Of a stretch of 64,000 bases of DNA, positions 16,617 to 25,056 are shown in pieces. Position 1 is the first letter of the stretch, and every line of letters starts with the position of its first letter. This stretch comes from Peptococcaceae bacterium. GTDB lineage: Bacteria; Bacillota; Peptococcia; DRI-13; PHAD01. The notes under the pieces were generated by a model. It was given only the letters and a program-made list of their open reading frames with translations. It made no database searches and had not been told where the DNA came from. The position numbers and the translations under genes were made by a program. The stretch covers positions 1-64,000 of the forward strand of contig JANLFJ010000009.1 in NCBI GenBank assembly GCA_024655825.1. Direction: 5' to 3'.

Positions 16617-18635
16617 ATGAATAGCAAGAATATAATGTCATTTATGGACATTAAATTGGCCTGGGAAAAATACCTTCAATCCGGCGAAGTGATCCATGAC
16701 ATGATTAAACAGCCGATTGTCGAGTCGTGGAAAAGGAGCAACGAGGCCAGCGTCAACCCGTTTGACGGGGTATGCAGGTATGTCCTGGAACACCGGCAGC
16801 TGAAGGAGGTTAAGGAACGGAACAGCGAACTGCTGCAAACGGTTAAACCGCTGATGGAATACTGTTATGACCTTATTAAAGAGACCGGCGTTATCTTTGT
16901 GCTGATCGACGAGCAGGGTTACATCATGGAAAGTTTTGGCGACGCAAACGTGCTTGAAGATGCGAAAAGGATCAACTTTATCCAGGGAGCGACCTGGACG
17001 GAGAACCAGGTGGGAACCAACGCCATAGGGACTTCGCTGCAAATCAAGAAACCGATAAATGTCACCGGCGCCGAGCATTACTGCCAAAAACACCATCCCT
17101 GGACATGTTCCGCCGCTCCAATACTTGATCCGGCGGGAAAATTACTGGGAATAATTGATATTTCCGGCCCGGCGCGCACCTTTCACAAAAACGCGCTCGG
17201 CCTTGCGGCGGGAATCGCCAATACGGCCATGACGAAACTTATACTTAAAAAAAAGGGACAGGAGATGTCCCAGGTCGACAAACGGTTTTCCCTGCTGTTC
17301 AATAATGTTTCGGACGGCATTATCGAAGTCGATGCCCGGGGAGTGATTAAACGGGTCAATCCGGCTGTCAACAGGCTGTTTAAAATGACTTCCCAGGAAA
17401 TGATCGGGAGGCCTGTTGAAGAATTGTTTGGCTGGGATATTCCCCCCATCATGTCCCTATTGAAAGGAAAACGCCTGGATTGCGAGTGCTCTTGGCCGGC
17501 GAAAAACGAAAGCAAGAAGTTTTTGCTGTGCGGCGAGTCTATAATTGACGCAGCTGGCGCCGTGGCGGGCGGAATTATCATTTTTAAACGCCTGGATGAA
17601 CAGAAGGTGCTCGTTAAGAGGGCCGAGTCAGCAACTCGCAAAGATACTTCTTACCATTTCGCGGATATTAAAGGGGACAGCCCGGCTATTGTTGAAGCCG
17701 TGCAAATTGCCAGGCTTGCGGCCAGGAGCTTCTCCAACGTGCTGCTCCAAGGCGAGTGCGGGACCGGGAAAGAGATTTTTGCCCAGGCAATCCACAACGA
17801 AAGCGCAAGGAAAGAGGGACCGTTTATCGCTGTAAACTGTGGAGCCATCCCCAGGGATTTGATCGGTTCGGAACTGTTCGGATACGAAGAAGGGGCGTTC
17901 ACCGGGGCCAGGCGAGGCGGCCGGGCAGGCAAGTTTGAAATAGCTTCGGGCGGGACTTTGTTTCTTGACGAGGTCGGCGATATGCCCTTTGAACAGCAGG
18001 TAGCCCTGCTGAGAGTGCTGCAGGAAAAGAAAGTCGTCAGGATCGGCGGCCACAGGGAGATTCCCGTCGATGTAAGGGTAATATGCGCGACCAACAGGAA
18101 CCTTTCGGCTGAGGTTGTTAAAGGCAACTTCCGGCAGGACCTGTATTACCGTTTAAACGTGATAACCATAAACATCCCGCCGCTGCGGGAACGCAGGGAG
18201 GATATCATCCTTCTTTTCCACCATTTTTTGAAAAAACACGAATCGGCGCGGGGCTGGAGCTTCGAAATCGAGCCGCAGGTTTTCGACTACCTCCAAAAAT
18301 ACCATTGGCCCGGCAATGTCCGTGAATTGGAGAATGTGGTGGAAAGGCTGATAAACCTGACGCAGGACAGGAAGATCAAAGCCGGCAGCTTGCCCGCTGA
18401 AATCCGGTTCCCGCGGGAGTTTTTACCACGCGATGCTGCTGTGGAGATTCCTGTTTTTGACAGCTATCCCGTAGATAGGAAGGGGAGGAAACGGGAGAAC
18501 GCCAAACTAGAGCAGCAGAAAATCATTTACGTGCTGAACAGGCATCACGGCAATGTCAGCAAGGCCGCCAGCGAACTGGGAGTATCCCGCAATACCCTGT
18601 ACCGAAAAATGCGGCTTTATAATATAAACAATTAG
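16617..18635 (+). CDS. sigma-54-dependent activator, AcoR-like, with GAF and PAS
   Basis: The 672-residue regulator has an AcoR-type GAF sensor (~90-215, with [12 protein letters not shown] and CSAAPILD), a PAS domain (~226-335), a AAA+ module with Walker A GECGTGKE (389-396), the sigma-54 contact loop GAFTGA (436-441) and Walker B LFLDEVGD, and a Fis-type helix-turn-helix ending [14 protein letters not shown]. It would open sigma-54 promoters using ATP. Walker A has Cys where Ser is common. GGGGGAG stands 6 nt before the ATG. Three matching promoters lie downstream, and the acetoin-type dehydrogenase operon is the obvious target. It differs from the second activator by the extra PAS domain. 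Confidence 0.92.
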   Translation: MNSKNIMSFMDIKLAWEKYLQSGEVIHDMIKQPIVESWKRSNEASVNPFDGVCRYVLEHRQLKEVKERNSELLQTVKPLMEYCYDLIKETGVIFVLIDEQGYIMESFGDANVLEDAKRINFIQGATWTENQVGTNAIGTSLQIKKPINVTGAEHYCQKHHPWTCSAAPILDPAGKLLGIIDISGPARTFHKNALGLAAGIANTAMTKLILKKKGQEMSQVDKRFSLLFNNVSDGIIEVDARGVIKRVNPAVNRLFKMTSQEMIGRPVEELFGWDIPPIMSLLKGKRLDCECSWPAKNESKKFLLCGESIIDAAGAVAGGIIIFKRLDEQKVLVKRAESATRKDTSYHFADIKGDSPAIVEAVQIARLAARSFSNVLLQGECGTGKEIFAQAIHNESARKEGPFIAVNCGAIPRDLIGSELFGYEEGAFTGARRGGRAGKFEIASGGTLFLDEVGDMPFEQQVALLRVLQEKKVVRIGGHREIPVDVRVICATNRNLSAEVVKGNFRQDLYYRLNVITINIPPLRERREDIILLFHHFLKKHESARGWSFEIEPQVFDYLQKYHWPGNVRELENVVERLINLTQDRKIKAGSLPAEIRFPREFLPRDAAVEIPVFDSYPVDRKGRKRENAKLEQQKIIYVLNRHHGNVSKAASELGVSRNTLYRKMRLYNINN

Positions 18636-18672
18636 ATTCACTTGCCGCTGTTATCCAAATATGTCCTTGATT

Positions 18673-18722
18673 TGTAACATGCTGTCACGAACTTCAGCAT
18701 TATTGGGACAATACTTTTTACC
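18673..18722. promoter_or_regulatory. putative enhancer (UAS) for the DUF1097 promoter
   Basis: The left half TGTAACATGCTGTCA (18673-18687) matches the half-sites upstream of the two other sigma-54 promoters. The right half (18706-18722, GGACAATACTTTTTACC) is degenerate but sits at the same 18-nt distance. It lies 55 nt before the -24 element. Confidence 0.5.
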
Positions 18723-18744
18723 GTGCCGGGAAGCAGAACAGCAG

Positions 18745-18774
18745 ACCACCCTGTGAAAACAGGGCGGTTTTGTT
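18745..18774 (+). terminator. terminator of the first activator gene
   Basis: ACCACCCTGT pairs with ACAGGGCGGT (one mismatch) around a GAAA loop, followed by a short T-tract. It ends immediately before the sigma-54 promoter. Confidence 0.7.
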
Positions 18775-18775
18775 A

Positions 18776-18791
18776 TGGCACAGATTTTGCA
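18776..18791 (+). promoter_or_regulatory. sigma-54 promoter of the DUF1097 gene
   Basis: TGGCAC-N5-TTGCA matches the -24/-12 consensus with the required GG-N10-GC spacing. It lies 123 nt before the start codon. Confidence 0.85.
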
Positions 18792-18913
18792 ATTCTAGAA
18801 CATGTGTGCCGGCAATTTAAAACTGAATCAAAAGGGGGGGTCAAGCAGTGGTGTTTATTAAACTGCCGGCAAAAGGAAGAGTAAAATATTTTGGATAAGG
18901 AAGGGAGAGTAAT

Positions 18914-19372
18914 ATGAAACTGTTTCCTATTTCGCTTTCCATCGGTATTCTGGCCGGTTTGTGGACTTATCTCTCTATCGCTTTTGGCCTGCTTACCTGG
19001 CCGGCTTTTGTCGGGTGGGCTATTTATTTTTACCTGGGAGGCACCAAAGAAGCCCTGGGCAAAGCCATACCTCCCATGATTGTCGGCCTGGGCCTGGGCT
19101 ACCTGACTTCATTGGCCTATGCAGGGCTGAACGGCGACGCGTTGATCCTTTCAGGGCTGGTGGTAATCCTTGCTTTCCTCATGACTTACATGATGAATAT
19201 ACCCCTTCTGGCAGCGGCCCCGGCGGCCTTTCAGGGCTGCGCGGTCTTTTTCGGTGTCGGCGACCCGATTAAGGCGGGAATACCTTTTATCATCGGGCTG
19301 CTTCTCGGTTATGTTTCGGCGGTCATCCCCGATGTTTTGATGTCCGCCTCAAAGAAAAAGGAGGCAATGTGA
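18914..19372 (+). CDS. DUF1097 family membrane protein
   Basis: The 152-residue protein is almost wholly hydrophobic, with five or so membrane segments and conserved small-residue stretches (YLGGTKEALGKAIPPMIVGLGLGYL). It belongs, by recognition, to the DUF1097 inner-membrane family, whose members lack a proven function. A sigma-54 promoter precedes it and two sigma-54 activators flank it, so it is expected to be expressed with the acetoin-type system and may transport a substrate or product; that is inference. AAGGGAG lies 5 nt before the ATG. Confidence 0.75.
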   Translation: MKLFPISLSIGILAGLWTYLSIAFGLLTWPAFVGWAIYFYLGGTKEALGKAIPPMIVGLGLGYLTSLAYAGLNGDALILSGLVVILAFLMTYMMNIPLLAAAPAAFQGCAVFFGVGDPIKAGIPFIIGLLLGYVSAVIPDVLMSASKKKEAM

Positions 19373-19385
19373 GACCTTCGTCTGT

Positions 19386-19435
19386 TGTAACATAAGTGTC
19401 ATGGCAATTTGTGTAATGGTGACACTTTTGTTACA
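19386..19435. promoter_or_regulatory. enhancer-like inverted repeat (UAS) for the second activator gene
   Basis: TGTAACATAAGTGTCA (19386-19401) and TGACACTTTTGTTACA (19420-19435) are inverted copies differing at one position, 18 nt apart. The repeat lies 75 nt before a -24/-12 promoter and matches the repeat before the dehydrogenase operon. The absence of a T-run argues against a terminator. Confidence 0.75.
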
Positions 19436-19508
19436 TTTAAGCTTGCGTTAGGCGAAAGAAAATGGCGGTACGGCAAGGCTAAGCCGCCTTTTTTTATTTA
19501 TATAAAAA

Positions 19509-19524
19509 TGGCATAACATTTGCA
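19509..19524 (+). promoter_or_regulatory. sigma-54 promoter of the second activator gene
   Basis: TGGCAT-N5-TTGCA with GG-N10-GC spacing stands 57 nt before the start codon. It implies that this activator gene is itself under sigma-54 control. Confidence 0.8.
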
Positions 19525-19580
19525 ATTAAGAAATTCATAATAACAAATCTTATAAAAACCACACGCGGGGTGCTGAACAA

Positions 19581-21305
19581 ATGGCTTTTAATCAGGTTCC
19601 TTTCTTTAACAGTATAAGATCGGCCTGGGATGCTTTTGTCACATACGGTGAACCACCCAGCCACACGGTCCGGCCGGAAATTATCGACTCATGGCTCCGG
19701 TGCCGGCAGGCGGGAGTCGACCCGGAGAACGGCTGCTGCAGCCGTATTCTGAGTTCCACGGAATTAAAAGAGATACTGTTGAAAAACTGGGATTTGATAC
19801 ACATAGCCAAACCCTTCATGAACCGTCTTTATAAATATTTCCAGGGATCGGGTTTTATTGTTGTTCTGGTCGATAAGGATGGTTACATAATGGAAAGCTT
19901 TGGCGATCCGAAGGCTCTTGAAAGCGCGAAAGAGATCAATTTCATCCGGGGAGCCAGGTGGTTGGAAAACGAGGTGGGAACAAATGCCATCGGGACGGCC
20001 CTGGTATTGAAAAAGCCGATCCAGGTTACAGGTCCGGAGCATTACTGCAGGAAGCACCATACCTGGACTTGTTCCGCTGCGCCCATTTTTGATTTAAACA
20101 ACCAGGTGGCAGGGGTACTGGATATTTCAGGCAGCGCCGATGAAACCCATCTTCACACCCTCGGCATGGCGGTCGCGGCGGTTGAAGCGATTACCAGGCA
20201 GCTCAGGATCGAACAGGACCGCAAACAGGGATTGACCGGCGGCCTGAACAATAGAGCGGGTGGAGAGCTCGCCGCTGCCGGAAATTCCGAAAGCCAGGCC
20301 CGTGTTTTCAGCGGCGGCAATAAGTTATATAAGTTTAGTGACATCATATGCAGCAGCCCGGCGCTGAAGGAAAGCGTGCACGTAGCCTCGCTTGCTGCCG
20401 GCTGTATGTCCAACGTGCTTTTGCAAGGTGAGAGCGGGACAGGGAAGGAGCTTTTCGCTCAGGCCATTCACAGCGCCAGCTGCAGGAAAAACGGGCCGTT
20501 TATTGCCGTGAACTGCGGGGCCATACCCAGGGAACTGATTGCCAGCGAGTTATTCGGGTATGAGGAAGGGGCTTTTACCGGCGCAAGGAAGGGTGGAAAA
20601 CCAGGAAAATTTGAACTTGCCCGCGGAGGAACTTTGTTTCTGGACGAGATTGGAGAAATGCCGCTCGAACAGCAGGTAGCACTTTTGCGGGTCCTGCAGG
20701 AAAAGAAAATTTACCGGATCGGCAGCGACAGAGCAATAGACGTCGATGTCCGCATCATCTGCGCGACAAACAAAAATATCCTGGAGGAAGTGGGTAAAGG
20801 CGCCTTCCGGCAGGATCTTTACTACCGGCTGAACGTGATTTCGATTACCCTTCCTTCGCTGCGCGAGCGCAGGGAAGACATAGTTTTATTGTTTAATCAT
20901 TTCTTGAAGCAGATAAGCCGGGGAAAGGAGTATTACGTGGAGCCGGAGGTTTATGAACAGGTGGAGCGGTATGATTGGCCGGGCAATGTCCGCGAGCTGC
21001 AGAACACGGTGGAGAGGTTGGTGAATTTGGTCCAGGGGCCGATCATCAGTCTCTCCCACCTGCCCCCGGAGATCTGCGGCGCAGCCGGCGCGCAGTTGGA
21101 ACCAGCGCCTTCCCTGGCTGAACAGGTTATGGGCGAAAGAAGCAGCAGGACGGAAAGAAAACGCAGGGCTGCGGAAAAAGAGCGCCAGAAAATCGTTTTT
21201 TTGCTGGACAGGTATGGAGGGAATGTCACCTGGACTGCCCGCGAGCTGGGCCTTTCGCGCAACACTCTTTATCGAAAAATGCGTTTGTACGGGATAAAGA
21301 ACTGA
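19581..21305 (+). CDS. sigma-54-dependent activator, AcoR-like, GAF type
   Basis: The 574-residue protein is a close relative of the activator encoded 3 kb upstream but has no PAS domain. It has an AcoR-type GAF sensor (~80-210, [20 protein letters not shown]), a ~40-residue linker, a AAA+ domain with GESGTGKE (293-300), GAFTGA (340-345) and LFLDEIGE, and a Fis-type C-terminus [14 protein letters not shown]. It would activate the dehydrogenase operon that starts 250 nt downstream. Its own gene has a sigma-54 promoter and enhancer, so the two activators may form a cascade or an autoregulatory loop. No strong ribosome site is seen; GGGG stands 10 nt before the ATG. Confidence 0.92.
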   Translation: MAFNQVPFFNSIRSAWDAFVTYGEPPSHTVRPEIIDSWLRCRQAGVDPENGCCSRILSSTELKEILLKNWDLIHIAKPFMNRLYKYFQGSGFIVVLVDKDGYIMESFGDPKALESAKEINFIRGARWLENEVGTNAIGTALVLKKPIQVTGPEHYCRKHHTWTCSAAPIFDLNNQVAGVLDISGSADETHLHTLGMAVAAVEAITRQLRIEQDRKQGLTGGLNNRAGGELAAAGNSESQARVFSGGNKLYKFSDIICSSPALKESVHVASLAAGCMSNVLLQGESGTGKELFAQAIHSASCRKNGPFIAVNCGAIPRELIASELFGYEEGAFTGARKGGKPGKFELARGGTLFLDEIGEMPLEQQVALLRVLQEKKIYRIGSDRAIDVDVRIICATNKNILEEVGKGAFRQDLYYRLNVISITLPSLRERREDIVLLFNHFLKQISRGKEYYVEPEVYEQVERYDWPGNVRELQNTVERLVNLVQGPIISLSHLPPEICGAAGAQLEPAPSLAEQVMGERSSRTERKRRAAEKERQKIVFLLDRYGGNVTWTARELGLSRNTLYRKMRLYGIKN

Positions 21306-21307
21306 TT

Positions 21308-21356
21308 TGTACCAAAACTGTCATCGATTGAGACAGCGGGTGACAGGAGCGGTACA
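21308..21356. promoter_or_regulatory. enhancer-like inverted repeat (UAS) for the dehydrogenase operon
   Basis: TGTACCAAAACTGTCA (21308-21323) and TGACAGGAGCGGTACA (21341-21356) share inverted TGTACC and CTGTCA blocks with a variable middle, 17 nt apart. The repeat lies 110 nt before the -24 element. Confidence 0.72.
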
Positions 21357-21463
21357 CCGGCTGAGATGTTTCCTTTTAGTCCCTGCTGCTGATGAGGAAG
21401 AGAAACGAACCAAATCTCGCTTGGGTTAAGGTCTGGGCTTGTTTTCCCCGGTTTGCGGGAGTC

Positions 21464-21480
21464 TTGGCATAATACTTGCT
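21464..21480 (+). promoter_or_regulatory. sigma-54 promoter of the acetoin-type dehydrogenase operon
   Basis: TTGGCAT-N5-TTGCT has GG at 21466-21467 and GC at 21478-21479, the required 10-bp gap. It stands about 75 nt before the first gene of the operon. Confidence 0.85.
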
Positions 21481-21552
21481 GTACATACTGGTGATGGACT
21501 TATACGAGTCCGCTCTTCATATTTGCCAAAAAAAGGGGAAGGAGGTGAAGGC

Positions 21553-21930
21553 GTGGGCTATGAGCGGTTTGTTATAGAATTTGGCACCGGGGCCGACCTG
21601 CACGGGGAAGATGTGACCAAAGCCGCGCAAAGAGCGGTTAAAGATGCCGTTTCGCACAGCTGTCTTTGCGGCTTGGTCGATATTTTTGGGTACAGCGATC
21701 CCAACAAGATGCACATTGAGGTGAAAATCGGCTGTCCCTACCCGGAAAGAGTGAACAAGGAAGAAGTCCTCAAAATGCTTCCTTTCGGGACGGCCAACCT
21801 GGAAGTGGTAGCGGGAGGACTGCTGGCTCCGGGGTTAAAGCTTCCCGCTCTCGGGGAGGGCGACAGGGTTGTGCTTGCGCTGGCCGCCCTTACGGTTTAC
21901 GTCGATACCGGAGGAATAAAAAAGAGCTAA
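21553..21930 (+). CDS. Lin0512 family protein
   Basis: The 125-residue protein begins MGYERFVIEFGTGADLHGED, followed by TKAAQRAVKDAVSHSCLCGL, the signature of the Lin0512 family, small conserved proteins without a proven role. The HGEDVTKAA and SHSCLCGL segments hold conserved His and Cys residues that could bind a metal or cofactor; this is a guess. GGAGGTG stands 5 nt before the GTG used, while an upstream frame crosses the promoter region. It is the first gene of the dehydrogenase operon, 22 nt before acoA, which suggests a role with that enzyme or its substrate. Confidence 0.78.
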   Translation: MGYERFVIEFGTGADLHGEDVTKAAQRAVKDAVSHSCLCGLVDIFGYSDPNKMHIEVKIGCPYPERVNKEEVLKMLPFGTANLEVVAGGLLAPGLKLPALGEGDRVVLALAALTVYVDTGGIKKS

Positions 21931-21952
21931 AGGAGAAAAGGAGGAGACATTG

Positions 21953-22915
21953 ATGGAAATCACCAAGGAAAAACTGCTCGGCTTTTACAAAACAATGGTC
22001 ACGATCAGAAAATTTGAAGAAAAGGCTTGCGAGCTGTTCGCCGCAGGCAAGCTCCCCGGTTTTGTCCACCTCTATATCGGGGAGGAAGCCGTGGCGACAG
22101 GAGTTTGCGCCAATTTGACGGACAAAGATTTTATTACCAGCACTCACCGTGGGCACGGGCACCTGATTGCCAAAGGCGGCAAACTGGACCTGATGATGGC
22201 TGAACTTTTCGGGAAGGCCACTGGCTACTGCAAGGGGAAAGGCGGTTCCATGCATATTGCCGATGTCGATCTGGGCATTTTGGGCGCCAACGGTATTGTG
22301 GGCGCGGGACAGCCGATAGCTACCGGCGCGGCGTTTGCCTGCAAGTACAAAAAGAGCGATGCCGTAGCGGTGTGTTTCCACGGCGACGGCGCATCAAACC
22401 GCGGGACTTTTCACGAATCTTTGAACATGGCCGCTATTTTCAAGCTGCCGGTCGTTTTTGTGTGCGAAAACAACATGTACGGCATATCCATTTCCCAGAA
22501 ATACCATATGAACGTGAGCGACATTTCCGATCGCGCAGCGGCTTACGGCATTCCCGGGGTGACGGTGGACGGCAATGACGTGGTAGCCGTTTACGAGGCT
22601 GCCGCCGAAGCAATTCAGCGGGCCAGGAAAGGTGACGGTCCCAGCCTCATCGAGTGCAAGACATGGAGACAGAAGGGACATTTTGAAGGCGATCCCCAGA
22701 GTTACAAGAAACCGGAGGAACAGGCGGAGTGGCTGCAGAAAGACCCCATACCCAGGCTGGAGAAGAAACTCCTGGAGCTGAAATATGCCACCAAGGCGGA
22801 CCTCGATAAAATTCAGGGAGAAACAGCCCAAAAAATTGAAGCCGCGGTCAAATTCGCCCAGAACAGTCCCGACCCCTCTCCGGAAGACGTGCTGACCGAT
22901 GTTCTCGCAGGTTAG
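21953..22915 (+). CDS. acoA: acetoin-type dehydrogenase E1 component, alpha subunit
   Basis: The 320-residue protein is a thiamine-diphosphate E1 alpha subunit. The TDP motif starts at GDGASNRGTFHESLNMAAIF (144-163) and closes with CENN (171-174); STHRGHGHLI and GKGGSMHIAD are active-site segments. With AcoB it cleaves acetoin to acetaldehyde and passes the acetyl group to lipoyl-AcoC. A related 2-oxoacid specificity cannot be ruled out, but acoX and AcoR-type regulators favour acetoin. GGAGGAG stands 7 nt before the ATG at 21953; the TTG just before it is less likely. Confidence 0.9.
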   Translation: MEITKEKLLGFYKTMVTIRKFEEKACELFAAGKLPGFVHLYIGEEAVATGVCANLTDKDFITSTHRGHGHLIAKGGKLDLMMAELFGKATGYCKGKGGSMHIADVDLGILGANGIVGAGQPIATGAAFACKYKKSDAVAVCFHGDGASNRGTFHESLNMAAIFKLPVVFVCENNMYGISISQKYHMNVSDISDRAAAYGIPGVTVDGNDVVAVYEAAAEAIQRARKGDGPSLIECKTWRQKGHFEGDPQSYKKPEEQAEWLQKDPIPRLEKKLLELKYATKADLDKIQGETAQKIEAAVKFAQNSPDPSPEDVLTDVLAG

Positions 22916-22939
22916 ATTATTTTGAAAGGGTGAGAAAAA

Positions 22940-23908
22940 ATGAAGATGACTTATGCTGAAGCCATGAGAGATGGCCTGCGTGTGGAAATGAAAAGAGACC
23001 CCAATGTCTATTTGGCCGGTGAAGACGTCGGTCCCTTCGGCGGATGTTTCGGCCAGGTCGCCGGGCTTTACCAGGAGTTCGGTCCCGGCCGGATAGTGGA
23101 TACGCCGATCAGCGAAACGGCGATTGTCGGGCACGCCGTGGGCGCTGCTGCGGCAGGACTGCGGCCCGTGGTGGAAATCATGTTTATGGATTTCATGGGC
23201 GTGTGCATGGACGAGATCTTGAATCAGGCCGCCAAGATGCGCTATATGTTCGGCGGTAAGGCCAAACTTCCCATGGTTATCCGGACGCCGTGCGGCGGCG
23301 GTTTGGGTGCTGCGGCCCAGCATTCCCAGTGCCTGGAAGCATTGTTTACGCACATCCCCGGCATCAAAGTGGTAATGCCGGCTGAACCTGCCGACGCCAA
23401 AGGGTTGATGGCGGCAGCCATCCGTGACGACAACCCCGTGATTTATGTCGAGCACAAAATGCTTCTCGGGGTGCAAGGTGAAGTGCCGGAAGGCGAATTC
23501 GTCGTGCCGATTGGCCAAGCGGCGGTTAAACGGCCAGGGTCCGATGTGACGATAGTGGCCTGGTCGGGAATGGTGCCCAAGGCCGCGGCTGCCGCGGAAA
23601 CCCTGGCCGGGGAAGAGATCAGCGCCGAGGTCATTGACCTTCGCACGCTCACACCGCTGGACAAAGACTGCATTTTGAAGTCGGTAGGCAAGACTGGCAG
23701 GCTGGTGATCGTGCACGAGGCCAACCTGACCGGCGGGTTTGGAGGAGAAATAGCGGCCATTGTTGCCGATGAAGGTTTTGACCTTCTGAATGCTCCCATC
23801 AAACGGGTAACGGCTCCGGATACCCCGGTTCCTTTCGCCACCGTGCTGGAAAAAGCTTACCTGCCCAGTGAAGAAAAGATCGTCAGGGCGGTAAAGGAAC
23901 TGTTTTAA
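22940..23908 (+). CDS. acoB: acetoin-type dehydrogenase E1 component, beta subunit
   Basis: The 322-residue protein has the transketolase-like pyrimidine domain (VYLAGEDVGPFGGCFGQ, then GRIVDTPISETAIVGHAVGAA) and the C-terminal domain (VTIVAWSGMVPKAAAAAE, VHEANLTGGFGGE) of E1 beta subunits. It forms the alpha2beta2 E1 with AcoA. The glutamate of the ETAIVG segment fits the TDP-activating residue. GAAAGGGTG precedes the ATG. The gene follows acoA by 24 nt and ends before a hairpin that may lower expression of the later genes. Confidence 0.92.
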   Translation: MKMTYAEAMRDGLRVEMKRDPNVYLAGEDVGPFGGCFGQVAGLYQEFGPGRIVDTPISETAIVGHAVGAAAAGLRPVVEIMFMDFMGVCMDEILNQAAKMRYMFGGKAKLPMVIRTPCGGGLGAAAQHSQCLEALFTHIPGIKVVMPAEPADAKGLMAAAIRDDNPVIYVEHKMLLGVQGEVPEGEFVVPIGQAAVKRPGSDVTIVAWSGMVPKAAAAAETLAGEEISAEVIDLRTLTPLDKDCILKSVGKTGRLVIVHEANLTGGFGGEIAAIVADEGFDLLNAPIKRVTAPDTPVPFATVLEKAYLPSEEKIVRAVKELF

Positions 23909-23918
23909 AGACGAAGGC

Positions 23919-23945
23919 GGTGGGCAGGCCCTGACACTGCCCACC
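23919..23945 (+). terminator. intra-operon stem-loop between acoB and acoX
   Basis: GGTGGGCAG pairs exactly with CTGCCCACC across a 9-nt loop. A weak T-tract follows, so it may partly stop transcription or protect the 3' end of the acoAB message. Confidence 0.6.
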
Positions 23946-24021
23946 ATCTTTTCCCGGTCCGGTCTGGTATGTATTGAAAAGAGTTTGCCTGTTGTTTATT
24001 CTTAACTCAAGGAGGAAAAGA

Positions 24022-25041
24022 ATGCCTACGGTTGGGATTATCGCCAATCCTGCTTCGGGGAAAGACATTCGCCGGCTTGTGGCTTACGGCACAGTTTTCG
24101 ACAACCTGGAAAAAGTGAATATCGTTCGCCGGATCTTGCTTGGTCTGGCTGCGGCAGGGGTGAACAGGGCAGTGTACATGCCCGATTATTTTGGGATTGT
24201 CCCGAAAGCGGTTGAGGGACTGTACAGCGAACACCGCCTGTCTATGGAAATAGTTCCGGCTGACATCAGGCTTACCGGCACTCAGGTCGATTCGTACGAG
24301 GCCGCTCTGGAGATGGGGAGGTGGGCGGCAGGTTGCATAATCACGCTGGGCGGCGACGGGACAAACCGCATGGTGGCCAAGGGCTGCGGAGATACGCCCC
24401 TCCTTCCTGTTTCCACCGGCACAAACAACGTTTTTCCCCGGATGGTTGAGGGCACTATAGCCGGGCTGGCCGCCGGCGCGGTGGCTTGCGGCAAAGCAGG
24501 CGGCCCACAGGTGCTGAACCCCAGCAAAAAGCTGGTCATTTATAAAAACGGGGAACCCGTCGATATTGCCCTGATCGATGCCGTCGTTCTCAAGGACAAA
24601 TTCATCGGTTCCCGGGCCATGTGGGAAGTAGACAGCCTGCGGCAGGCAGTCGTCACCAGGGGCGAAGCGCATAACATCGGGATTGCCTCTATTGCCGGCA
24701 ACCTTGCGCCGGTCGGCGTAACGGAAAAAAAGGGGATGGTTCTGGAATTCGATCCGGAGAAGAAAGACGTGCTGGCGCCTATCGCGCCCGGCCTGATCGT
24801 GCCTGTGGGCATCAAGCGTTTTCGCTTGCTGGAAGTCGGCGAGCGGGTGGAGGTCGACTGTCGGCCATGCATCATTGCCCTGGATGGAGAAAGGGAAGTG
24901 GAACTGAAAGAAAGCGATGAGGCGTACATTGAACTGACCTTTGACGGGCCCAGGGTGGTGGATGTCAAGGCGGCTTTGAAAACGGCAGTAGAAAACAATT
25001 ATTCCCGCTGCCGGGCGAGGGCGATTTTGGGGTCAGAATAA
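24022..25041 (+). CDS. acoX: AcoX, ATP-NAD kinase-like acetoin operon protein
   Basis: The 339-residue protein begins MPTVGIIANPASGKDIRRLV and has TLGGDGTNRMVAKGCGDTPL, the NAD kinase-type nucleotide-binding motif GGDGT. AcoX proteins are encoded in acetoin operons; their role is not settled, and an NAD kinase-like or regulatory activity is assumed from the fold. GGAGG stands 7 nt before the ATG at 24022, so the frame open upstream is not coding. Its presence is the best sign that the operon handles acetoin and not pyruvate or branched-chain oxoacids. Confidence 0.88.
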   Translation: MPTVGIIANPASGKDIRRLVAYGTVFDNLEKVNIVRRILLGLAAAGVNRAVYMPDYFGIVPKAVEGLYSEHRLSMEIVPADIRLTGTQVDSYEAALEMGRWAAGCIITLGGDGTNRMVAKGCGDTPLLPVSTGTNNVFPRMVEGTIAGLAAGAVACGKAGGPQVLNPSKKLVIYKNGEPVDIALIDAVVLKDKFIGSRAMWEVDSLRQAVVTRGEAHNIGIASIAGNLAPVGVTEKKGMVLEFDPEKKDVLAPIAPGLIVPVGIKRFRLLEVGERVEVDCRPCIIALDGEREVELKESDEAYIELTFDGPRVVDVKAALKTAVENNYSRCRARAILGSE

Positions 25042-25056
25042 AGGAGTGAACGAGAC

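Noticed and set aside
19386-19435. Terminator after the DUF1097 gene
   Set aside because: The arms are far apart (18-nt loop), no T-run follows, and the same arrangement precedes another sigma-54 promoter, so an enhancer site fits better.
22394-23947. Long open frame (517 codons) on the - strand across acoA/acoB
   Set aside because: It is antisense to two clear enzyme genes, has no ribosome site, and its protein is rich in His, Arg and Phe without any recognisable domain.
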